Assembly: GCA_019120475.1 (NCBI GenBank) | Contig: DWVA01000231.1 | Location: forward strand, 1 to 11,844 | Origin: Candidatus Blautia intestinipullorum | Lineage (GTDB): Bacteria > Bacillota > Clostridia > Lachnospirales > Lachnospiraceae | Length of the DNA: 11,844 nt | Direction of reading: 5' to 3' | In this document: positions 1 through 5,440 of the stretch, one piece after another | Position numbering within the stretch: position 1 is the first letter of the stretch | Layout of the letters: the number at the start of each line of letters is the position of its first letter | Program-made: the position numbers and the translations under genes | Notes under the pieces: model-generated | What the model was told of the DNA's origin: nothing | The model's database searches: none | What the model saw: the letters and a program-made list of their open reading frames with translations, nothing else

Positions 1-114
1 TACCGGCGGCTAGGTGTAGTCTAGTCATCGGCTCTCTTGTTAAGTATATTATAGCTTCTGGAGATAAAGTTTTCAACAACAAAATATTTTTATCAGGTAA
101 GGGTACTTTGGAGT

Positions 115-335
115 GAAAGTATCCTATGACAGATGAGCTACGAATTTTTTTGAATAACCTGAAAATGGTGGAACAAAAATATGGCTATTATTGTGACTGG
201 GTATTTGCAAATGAAAATGGACGGTTCCATACACCACTGATTTCATCATGTTCTAAAACTAAATGCAGACAGGTAAAAGTAAATCTGAATGGAGAAAAAG
301 GAATCCGGATATTTGATATGCCCCCTGTCAAGTAG
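115..335 (+). pseudogene. Tyrosine recombinase (integrase) internal fragment
   Basis: A short reading frame (ATG at 126, stop TAG at 333-335) encodes residues such as YPMTDELR, YCDWVFANENGR and SSCSKTKCRQ. They resemble the stretch of Firmicutes phage/ICE integrases just before the catalytic HxxR box. The similarity appears to begin upstream of the ATG, because AAG TAT CCT in the same frame gives the KYP that usually precedes this block, directly after an in-frame TGA at 112-114. It ends near 310, where a 16-bp inverted repeat starts and supplies the stop codon in its loop. No N-terminal SAM-like domain, no HxxR box and no nucleophilic tyrosine are present, so this cannot be an active recombinase. 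I infer a relic of an integrative element. The family assignment is from recalled sequence character, not a search. Confidence 0.6.
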
Positions 336-350
336 ACAGGGGGCATATCA
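314..350. repeat. Perfect 16-bp inverted repeat
   Basis: Arms 314-329 (TGATATGCCCCCTGTC) and 335-350 are exact reverse complements around a 5-nt loop, AAGTA. There is no T-run on either side, so it is not a typical intrinsic terminator. It sits exactly where the integrase similarity stops. It could be paired ends of a lost insertion sequence, a small mobile repeat, or a structured RNA element. Confidence 0.8.
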
Positions 351-373
351 GAGAGCAGGGTTCCTTTTATTTT

Positions 374-460
374 TTGACAAAATTGTCATTGTAAGGCGTT
401 GGTTCTTGAAAAGATTTCTGAAATCCCGTATAATTGACAATATCAGAGGTAAATTGACAA
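374..460. promoter_or_regulatory. TTGACAA repeats: putative ParA operator or centromere-like site
   Basis: TTGACAA occurs three times in the same orientation, at 374-380, 434-440 and 454-460. The first copy is also half of a short dyad, TGACAA-AA-TTGTCA (375-388). Copy starts are 60 and 20 bp apart, both multiples of about two helical turns, so a bound protein would face the same side of the DNA. The last two copies overlap the predicted transcription start and early leader of the parA-like gene. ParA operons are often autoregulated and carry repeated partition sites near the promoter; applying that here is inference. In AT-rich DNA some TTGACA matches arise by chance or act as -35 boxes. Confidence 0.4.
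406..434 (+). promoter_or_regulatory. Sigma-A-type promoter for the parA-like cassette
   Basis: TTGAAA (406-411), a 17-bp spacer and a perfect TATAAT (429-434) make a strong housekeeping promoter. Expected transcription start is about 441, leaving a leader of about 36 nt. The -10 box shares its last base with the TTGACAA repeat at 434-440, so a protein bound there would compete with RNA polymerase. Confidence 0.75.
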
Positions 461-476
461 AACAGGGAGGTATCCC

Positions 477-1271
477 ATGAGCAGCAGAACAACAACGATC
501 TGTTTTACAAATAATAAAGGAGGAAGCGGGAAGTCAACTACCTGTTCCAACATAGGGGCGGCAATGGCCCGCGCCGGAAAGAAAGTGCTGATGGTGGACG
601 GCGATATGCAGCTGAACCTCTCCCTTTCCTTTTTTTCAGAAGAGTGGGTGCTTGAACAGGCTGCAGGAGAAAAAAATCTGTACCGGGCTATCAGGGAACA
701 AAAAGATCTGACAGACTTTATTGTCCGGACGCCCTATGAGAATCTTGATCTGATACCCTCGTCCACATTGATGAGCTCAATCGAATACGAGCTGTTTACA
801 AAATGGCAGAGAGAATTTATTCTTAAAAAATGTCTTCAGAAGATTAAAGACGCAGGTACATATGATTACATTCTCATTGATGCGCCCCCAACTCTTGGAG
901 GATGGGTGATGAATATATTGTGCGCGTCGGACTGGGTGGTGGTTCCTGTGGAAGCAAGCCCATGGGGAATGTTCGGACTGGCGAATATGTTCGATTTTCT
1001 CAGCGAGGTACGGCAGATCACTCCGGAGCTGGAGGTTGCAGGTATTGTTGTGACAAAAGTGGATACCCGCAAAAACTATTTTAAACAAACTATGGAAACT
1101 TTGCGCGAGCTGGAGGATATTCATTTGTTTGAAACCTATATACGGGTGGACAGTTCAGTGGAATGGGCACAGGACAACAGTATTCCGGTGGTAGAGTATA
1201 AAAAATCCAGCAGGAGCGCAAAGGAATATACAGAGTTGGCAGAGGAGGTAATGAAACGTGTCAGTAGGTAA
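477..1271 (+). CDS. ParA/MinD-superfamily ATPase
   Basis: This 264-residue protein is a ParA-type P-loop ATPase. It has the deviant Walker A motif KGGSGKST (residues 14-21, with the signature lysine K14), the Walker A' segment VDGDMQLNLS (40-49) and the Walker B segment YDYILIDAPP (129-138, D135). Later in the protein are VVVPVEASPWGMFGL and VVTKVDTR, typical of the fold. Family members dimerise on ATP, bind DNA nonspecifically and move plasmids, chromosomes or protein cargo with a ParB-type partner. The size fits small ParA proteins without an N-terminal DNA-binding domain. The start has a good ribosome binding site (GGGAGG, 465-470). The gene overlaps the next one by 14 bp, and no ParB with a recognisable HTH is seen nearby. 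It may stabilise an integrative element or plasmid remnant; partition is inferred from the family. Confidence 0.88.
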   Translation: MSSRTTTICFTNNKGGSGKSTTCSNIGAAMARAGKKVLMVDGDMQLNLSLSFFSEEWVLEQAAGEKNLYRAIREQKDLTDFIVRTPYENLDLIPSSTLMSSIEYELFTKWQREFILKKCLQKIKDAGTYDYILIDAPPTLGGWVMNILCASDWVVVPVEASPWGMFGLANMFDFLSEVRQITPELEVAGIVVTKVDTRKNYFKQTMETLRELEDIHLFETYIRVDSSVEWAQDNSIPVVEYKKSSRSAKEYTELAEEVMKRVSR

Positions 1272-1593
1272 GGAAAGCATTAAACGGGCGGCCAGCGCAG
1301 GGACAAAAAAAAGTACAGTTAATGTATTGGCAGAGGAAGTAAAGGCAGCGGCGGAAAGTAAAGCTGCGGAAGCGGCGAAAAGTACAGCCGCAGCGAAGAA
1401 GACAACCCGCACAAAAACAGCGGCGGCTAAAAAAACAGCAGCCAGAACTTCCAAAAGCGTAAAAACATCTGTTCTTACGCCTCAAAACACACAGGAACTG
1501 CAGGATAAGGTTCTTTCCGGCAAAAAAGCAAATGAAGAAAACAGCAGAGAACCGGTACATATCACAGAGGAGCTTCCTGTATATCTTTTATAA
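1258..1593 (+). CDS. Small Ala/Lys-rich basic protein, putative ParA partner
   Basis: I do not recognise this 111-residue protein. It starts at GTG 1258, inside the end of the parA-like gene (14-bp overlap), with a strong GAGGAGG (1242-1248) upstream. The overlap implies translational coupling and a shared role. Residues from about 25 to 70 consist almost only of Ala, Lys, Thr, Arg, Ser and Glu, with AAAKK and TAAAKKTAAR runs like histone H1-type tails, so nonspecific DNA binding is plausible. The C-terminal 40 residues are less repetitive and end in an acidic-hydrophobic stretch, EELPVYLL, which could contact a partner. There is no ParB nuclease-like domain and no HTH. It may stand in for ParB or tether ParA to DNA, but this is inference. 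A starting ATG is absent, and no later start has as good an RBS. Confidence 0.75.
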   Translation: MSVGKESIKRAASAGTKKSTVNVLAEEVKAAAESKAAEAAKSTAAAKKTTRTKTAAAKKTAARTSKSVKTSVLTPQNTQELQDKVLSGKKANEENSREPVHITEELPVYLL

Positions 1594-1631
1594 CAGACAA
1601 AGAATAAAACAGGATATTTTGGTATCAGGAG

Positions 1632-1660
1632 ATGAAGGGGCGAAATCCCCTTCATTTTTT
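1632..1660 (+). terminator. Intrinsic terminator after the parA cassette
   Basis: A perfect 9-bp stem (ATGAAGGGG 1632-1640 with CCCCTTCAT 1647-1655) and 6-nt loop is followed by a T-run (1655-1660). It lies 38 bp after the stop of the small basic-protein gene and should end that transcript. Confidence 0.85.
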
Positions 1661-1724
1661 CGGAAAAATAAAGCAAGGGTATCTTGAAATTGTGGGAATA
1701 GAAAATTATTTTGCTGAAAAAAGC

Positions 1725-1745
1725 TGCCCACAAATCATGCCACAT
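1725..1745 (+). repeat. 21-bp flanking repeat, copy 1
   Basis: The sequence TGCCCACAAAT-CATGCCACAT matches 3426-3446 at 18 of 21 positions in the same orientation. The copies lie beyond the 3' and 5' ends of the minus-strand regulator gene. Each contains two TGCC(C)RCA half-units 13 bp apart, which suggests a protein-binding site rather than a coding remnant. Confidence 0.5.
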
Positions 1746-1810
1746 ATTGTAGAATATTGGAATATGGATTAGTATAAACAAAGATCGGTGTGGATGAAAA
1801 AGAAAAAACG

Positions 1811-1858
1811 AAAAATCCCCCTGCAGCCGGATTTGCGTCTGGCAGCAGGGGGATTTTT
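1811..1858. terminator. Bidirectional terminator between convergent genes
   Basis: A 14-bp perfect stem (1811-1824, AAAAATCCCCCTGC, with 1845-1858) has further GCC/GGC pairing inside. The A-run on the left and T-run on the right make it a terminator on both strands. Its right edge abuts the stop codon of the minus-strand regulator (TTA at 1859-1861 on the plus strand), so it ends that transcript at once. It also backs up the parA-cassette terminator. Confidence 0.85.
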
Positions 1859-3325
1859 TTAGGGAAGTTCTTTTTTTAATTTTTCAATGACATTGTTTAC
1901 AAGAAAAGCCGCCTCTTCCGGCTTATAAAAGCTGGAGTCCTCCATATGCTCCAGGTAGTCGCGGAAAGTATCAAGAAGACCGGATTCTTTTATGAGAAGG
2001 AATACTACATGTCCGTTGTTGTCTCTGAAAAGAATGCTGCCCTCTCCGCCGCAGATACACAGATGGAGGTTTTGCGGAAGATAGCTGAGAGATTCCTCCA
2101 AAATACGGTAAGTGCCGGTTTGACAGCACGTGAGAACGTTTTGAAGGACCATGATCCTCTGGCTGAGAGTCAGAGGACGGTAAAAGATCTCAGGAATCTC
2201 TTCCACCAGTCCGGTGCGGGCAAAGTGGACCAGCCCGGGCAGGGTGAAATAAAGCAAAAACTGATTTTTTGAAATTTTTTGACGGCTGCACTCAAAGGCC
2301 TTCTGTCCCTGGGAAAGTATGAAGGAACCGTTGTCAATTTCGCGGTTAAAGATATCATCCAGAATTCCGCCGGCAAGGAAAGGAGTCAGGCATGCCTCAG
2401 GCTGTATTCCGATCATGGTTTCCTCCTGATACGAAAAACGGAACAGCGCGCTGAAAATATTCACGCAGTTTTCCGGTCTTATCTGTACAGCCTCGAAAAG
2501 CGGGGAACATTTTTCACGGCAGGACAGATAAATTTTCCTGAGCATATTTACGATATCTTTGTCCTGAAAATAGATTCCCTCCTGATAATCTGAGCTGCAT
2601 AAGATTGCGGCCTCTGTAGTAAGAATCTTATATGGAAAAAGATTAAAATTATAAAAGTGCGACTGGATTTCGTCATAAAAATACCAGACCGTGTATTTCA
2701 GTTCCGTCATATAAAGCGGAAAAATTTTTTTCAGACACTGCAGGTTGTACACCTCATTTTCAGAGGTAAATTGAGTTTTGCTGCTCATGCAGAGGATATG
2801 CTGAACTTTTAGTGTTCCGGAAGGCTTTAAACTGGACAGCAGACTGAACAGGAAATCATAATCCGCCTGCATAAATAAGGATATGTTTCCGTCCTTTTTT
2901 CCGGCTTCCTCAAGAAACATACGGTGGAGAAAATAATTCATATGCTGGCGGGAAGATAAGGCGATACAGTTTTTTTCTCCGGCTTCCCCGGGATCATTCT
3001 GGGAATTGATGTAGTAATTCAACGGAGGAGTGGGAAGAGCAGACGGAAAATGACAGATAAGATTTTCCACGCTCTTTCTTTTATAATAAGTTTCAGATCC
3101 CATACGGGTAATTTTCCATGCTTCCGTCAGCCGTTGGTTTTCCGTAGGCGTCAAACGCATGAAGTCTGTCATTTTCTTATAAACATCCGGCGCGGGAGGG
3201 TTTCGTTTGCCGTTGATGATCTTATACATTGTGGAACGGTCCAGATGACAATATTTCACCATGGAAAACACCTTGATTTCTTTGTGCTGGATCAATTCGC
3301 TTAAAACTTCAGAAAAAATAGACAT
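1859..3325 (-). CDS. HTH regulator-like protein with unrecognised C-terminal region
   Basis: This is a 488-residue protein. Residues about 17-60 read as an XRE/Cro-like helix-turn-helix: VFSMVKYCHL, then the probable recognition helix DRSTMYKIINGKR (29-41), then a segment typical of post-HTH helices (PDVYKKMTDFMRLTPTEN). I recognise no domain in the remaining roughly 420 residues. They lack an obvious P-loop, membrane segment or signal peptide, and are rich in aromatic residues and scattered cysteines, as in ligand- or protein-sensing domains. The start is ATG at 3325-3323, preceded on the minus strand by an AGGGGGAAG-type RBS. The gene stands alone, convergent to the parA cassette and divergent from the surface-protein gene, with its own promoter and an operator-like palindrome. 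A cytoplasmic transcription factor, possibly autoregulated, is the best guess. Its targets are unknown; the surface-protein gene is a candidate. Confidence 0.7.
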   Translation of the reverse strand: MSIFSEVLSELIQHKEIKVFSMVKYCHLDRSTMYKIINGKRNPPAPDVYKKMTDFMRLTPTENQRLTEAWKITRMGSETYYKRKSVENLICHFPSALPTPPLNYYINSQNDPGEAGEKNCIALSSRQHMNYFLHRMFLEEAGKKDGNISLFMQADYDFLFSLLSSLKPSGTLKVQHILCMSSKTQFTSENEVYNLQCLKKIFPLYMTELKYTVWYFYDEIQSHFYNFNLFPYKILTTEAAILCSSDYQEGIYFQDKDIVNMLRKIYLSCREKCSPLFEAVQIRPENCVNIFSALFRFSYQEETMIGIQPEACLTPFLAGGILDDIFNREIDNGSFILSQGQKAFECSRQKISKNQFLLYFTLPGLVHFARTGLVEEIPEIFYRPLTLSQRIMVLQNVLTCCQTGTYRILEESLSYLPQNLHLCICGGEGSILFRDNNGHVVFLLIKESGLLDTFRDYLEHMEDSSFYKPEEAAFLVNNVIEKLKKELP

Positions 3326-3350
3326 ACAGTAGCTTCCCCCTATTCTATCG

Positions 3351-3362
3351 TAGTGAACACTA
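3351..3362. promoter_or_regulatory. Operator-like palindrome at the regulator's transcription start
   Basis: TAGTG-AA-CACTA is a dyad with 5-bp arms centred 31-32 bp upstream of the regulator's ATG. It covers the start point (about 3359) expected from the predicted minus-strand promoter. XRE-type regulators often repress themselves from such sites, but the arms are short and no binding is shown. Confidence 0.35.
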
Positions 3363-3365
3363 TTT

Positions 3366-3394
3366 AAGATATCATGTTCCGGCGGGTATGTCTC
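3366..3394 (-). promoter_or_regulatory. Putative extended -10 promoter of the HTH regulator
   Basis: Read on the minus strand, GAGACA (3394-3389) and a 17-bp spacer precede TATCTT (3371-3366), with a TG one base before it (extended -10). The -35 box matches the consensus at 4 of 6 positions. Start would be near 3359. Confidence 0.45.
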
Positions 3395-3425
3395 TCTTAA
3401 ATTAGATAAAATAATAAAAAATATT

Positions 3426-3446
3426 TGCCCGCAAATTATGCCGCAT
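3426..3446 (+). repeat. 21-bp flanking repeat, copy 2
   Basis: TGCCCGCAAAT-TATGCCGCAT is the partner of 1725-1745, with three differences. It lies about 70-90 bp upstream of the predicted start point of the regulator gene, a position suited to an activator site, or marks the other edge of an inserted unit. Its second half contains the 9-bp palindrome ATGC-C-GCAT, which copy 1 lacks. Confidence 0.5.
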
Positions 3447-3451
3447 TAAAA

Positions 3452-3487
3452 AAGAAAAAATCTCCTGGTTTCAGGAGATTTTTTCTT
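3452..3487. terminator. Orphan bidirectional terminator-like hairpin
   Basis: A perfect 16-bp stem (3452-3467 with 3472-3487; core TCTCCTG/CAGGAGA flanked by A- and T-runs) has a 4-nt loop, GTTT. It would terminate on either strand, yet no gene ends into it. The left neighbour starts, not ends, on this side, and the right neighbour begins 383 bp away. It may insulate the divergent genes or be the remnant terminator of a lost gene. Confidence 0.75.
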
Positions 3488-3869
3488 AACTTTTGAGGGG
3501 GGAGATAGAGAGTGGTTATTCATCTATCCAAGACATATTATATCCAAGAAATGTGAGCAAAGTGTGTATTGTTTCTAAAAGAAATAGAAAATTTATAAAG
3601 AATAATTAAAAAATATATATTATTCAGCCGGTATCTTGTGTATCCCGGGAAATCGTGGTACATTGATGCTGTCTGGAGAATGCGTTCTGCATCATCTCAA
3701 ACAGCCGGAAACTCTATCAGGAAGAAATGGTTATTTCCGGCACGTCTTAAAAGCCGATCCGGCAAATTTTCCACAACAATGAAAAACGACAAAAGGGGGG
3801 ATGCCTATGTCCTTAAAGAAACGGTAACAGACGAGAAATAGAAATGATCTGCTGTGAAAGGAGAAGAAT
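3488..3869. other. Long gene-poor region upstream of the surface-protein gene
   Basis: Positions 3488-3620 are very AT-rich, with weak promoter-like strings only (TATTAT at 3536-3541; TTGTTT at 3569-3574 with TATAAA at 3594-3599, a poor 19-bp spacing). Positions about 3625-3840 are more GC-rich and hold a possible 67-codon frame (3638-3841) without a convincing RBS or recognisable product. They also hold an 8-bp inverted repeat, GCCGGAAA (3704-3711) with TTTCCGGC (3734-3741). An AAAGGGGGG precedes a six-codon mini-ORF, MSLKKR (3807-3827). This could be a long structured leader of the next gene or a decayed gene. I match it to no known riboswitch. Confidence 0.4.
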
Positions 3870-5354
3870 ATGAAAAAAACAAAATTATGTAAACATATAA
3901 AAAGGACTATGGCTATTCTTTTATCACTGGCAATGATGTGGCATGCAGGATCTGTTCTGTGTGTGTCTGCATCAGCTGAGTGTATAGAAAAGAATCAGGA
4001 AAACGGGAACCTGGAACCAGGAGAAGATCAGGAACCCCCTGCCCTGGAGGAAGAAGAAATAAAGGAAAACGGGAGCCTGGAACCAGGAGAAGATCAGGAA
4101 TCCTCTGATCTGGAGGAAGAAGAAATAAAGGAAGATGGGAACCTGGAATCAGGAGAAGATCGGGAAAACTGTGTCTCCGGGGAAGATGATGCCAAAGGAA
4201 GCGTGATTTTGGAGGAAGAGGAAGATCAGGAAAGTCAGCCTCTGGAGAATGAAGAAACGACAGATGAGGGAGAGGTTTCTGAAAAAGAAGAGATACTTTT
4301 TGAAGAGAACATTCCGGAAGCGGAAACAGAAATCCAGAAGGAAGGAGAGCGAGGGAAAGAGCAGGCAGACAGTATGGAAGAAAATAAAGCGGATCTTCTC
4401 ATTAAGACGCTGTCAGGCGAAACAGCGGCAAAGGCGGGAAGCACCCTGCTTTACGAAATCCAGATAGAAAATACAGGAGGGATACTTCTTGAAAATCTTC
4501 AGCTTGAAAGCATGAGGACAGAAGACGGCCTGTCCGGCTTTTGGAGCAGGGAAGAGAGTCCTGAAAAGCAGGAAGAAGAGGTGAAACTGGCTTTTCTGGA
4601 ACCGGGACAGAAGAAAAACTTTTATTTAAAAATCCCGCTTCCTGAGGAAAGAACAGAAAAAGTGAATACCTCCCTTCGCGTCCGGGCAGAATACTCAGAT
4701 ACGGAAACAGAATTGAAAAAAGAAATATACAGAACAGCGGCGCTTGAGACGGACGTGATCCCCCTGAAGGCGGATTTCCAGGTGACAAAGACGGCAGACA
4801 GAAGCATGGCGGCGCCGGGAGAAAAGATCATGTATCAGATCTGTATCCGGAATACAGGTGAACGTACGCTGCATTCCATTGTGACTACAGAAAACTTTCA
4901 GATGGAAAATATTTCGGCAGAGTTTCTTGAGAAAGAAGGAGTGCAGTTTAATCAATCCAGAACACAGGCGATGATACCCAAAATAGCGCCTGGAGAGGCG
5001 GTCAGACTTCAGGCGGCTGTAAAGCTGCCTGAAACGCTGGTCAGTCAGGAACTGATCAATGAAGTGACTGTCATTACCGCGGAAACCGGAGAGAAAGAGG
5101 CAGTCTCCCAGGCGAGGGTACAGGTATTTGGAAATTCTCCTGACAGAGAAAACCATCAAGAAACAGATGCCAAAGGAACAGGAACAGAAAGCCGGCCCGC
5201 ATCTTCTGTCCCGAAAACGGGAGATGAAACAGAAGGATTGCTGTGGCTGTATCTGTCTGTCCTTTCCGCAGCGGCTGTCTTCTCCTTATCCGGCCGTTTG
5301 CGAAAAAAAGGTCTGTGGGATCTCCGGGAAAAGATGGAGAAAAGGAAAGATTGA
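3870..5354 (+). CDS. Cell-wall-anchored surface protein with acidic repeat stalk
   Basis: A 494-residue secreted protein. Residues 1-36 form a signal peptide: basic MKKTKLCKHIKR, a hydrophobic core, and a likely cleavage after SASA. Next is a very acidic, presumably disordered stalk with three tandem 22-residue units at 44-65, 66-87 and 88-109; the first two are nearly identical (ENGNLEPGEDQE...LEEEEIK) and the third has diverged. Two related beta-sandwich-like repeats follow, at about 174-298 and 301-420, with YEIQIENTGG and YQICIRNTGE motifs typical of DUF11/CARDB-like domains. The C-terminus has VPKTGDE (447-453), an LPXTG-like sortase motif with V in the first place, then a membrane segment (about 457-475) and a basic RLRKK tail. 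It probably links to peptidoglycan and projects outward; no ligand can be named. RBS is AAAGGAG (3857-3863). No sortase gene is nearby, so a housekeeping sortase would be needed. Confidence 0.85.
   Translation: MKKTKLCKHIKRTMAILLSLAMMWHAGSVLCVSASAECIEKNQENGNLEPGEDQEPPALEEEEIKENGSLEPGEDQESSDLEEEEIKEDGNLESGEDRENCVSGEDDAKGSVILEEEEDQESQPLENEETTDEGEVSEKEEILFEENIPEAETEIQKEGERGKEQADSMEENKADLLIKTLSGETAAKAGSTLLYEIQIENTGGILLENLQLESMRTEDGLSGFWSREESPEKQEEEVKLAFLEPGQKKNFYLKIPLPEERTEKVNTSLRVRAEYSDTETELKKEIYRTAALETDVIPLKADFQVTKTADRSMAAPGEKIMYQICIRNTGERTLHSIVTTENFQMENISAEFLEKEGVQFNQSRTQAMIPKIAPGEAVRLQAAVKLPETLVSQELINEVTVITAETGEKEAVSQARVQVFGNSPDRENHQETDAKGTGTESRPASSVPKTGDETEGLLWLYLSVLSAAAVFSLSGRLRKKGLWDLREKMEKRKD
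3999..4196 (+). repeat. Tandem 66-bp coding repeat in the surface-protein gene
   Basis: Three in-frame 66-bp units (3999-4064, 4065-4130, 4131-4196) encode the acidic stalk. Units 1 and 2 differ at only a few bases; unit 3 is similar mainly in its first half. Such tandem repeats can change copy number by slippage or recombination without breaking the frame. Confidence 0.8.
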
Positions 5355-5379
5355 AAACATAACCCGGGTGTGCTATTCT
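5351..5379 (+). promoter_or_regulatory. Extended -10 promoter of the murE operon
   Basis: TTGAAA (5351-5356) and a 17-bp spacer precede TATTCT (5374-5379), with TG at 5371-5372 forming an extended -10. The -35 box overlaps the TGA stop (5352-5354) of the surface-protein gene. Start is expected near 5386, giving a leader of about 55 nt. No terminator separates the two genes, so read-through is also possible. Confidence 0.65.
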
Positions 5380-5440
5380 ATAAAGGAGTATTTCAGCGGC
5401 GGCAGAGGCAGGCTGCTGTATTCTGCTTGGAGGAAAATAT

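Noticed and set aside
314..350. Inverted repeat as an intrinsic terminator
   Set aside because: No T-run follows the stem on either strand.
289..480. 63-codon frame between the inverted repeat and the parA-like gene
   Set aside because: It runs through the hairpin and the promoter/repeat region, has no clear RBS, and gives no recognisable protein. The promoter reading is better supported.
1155..1560. Long frames opposite the small basic-protein gene
   Set aside because: They mirror the Ala/Lys codon repeats, giving artificial Ala/Val/Phe- or Cys/Phe-rich proteins. The plus-strand frame has a strong RBS and is coupled to parA.
1661..1810. Possible small gene or RNA between the two terminators
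   Set aside because: No frame with an RBS and no promoter-terminator pair. Only the 21-bp repeat stands out.
3540..3840. Cyclic-di-GMP or other known riboswitch before the surface-protein gene
   Set aside because: I could not match the conserved core of any class I know. The stems seen are short and isolated.
3638..3841. 67-codon frame upstream of the surface protein
   Set aside because: No convincing ribosome binding site and low-complexity Ser/Lys/Arg composition without motifs. Described as part of the gene-poor region instead.
3898..3962. Possible lipoprotein signal in the surface protein (SVLC, residues 28-31)
   Set aside because: The residue before the cysteine is Leu, not the small residue a lipobox needs. 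A normal signal peptidase site (SASA) follows, and a sortase motif is present.
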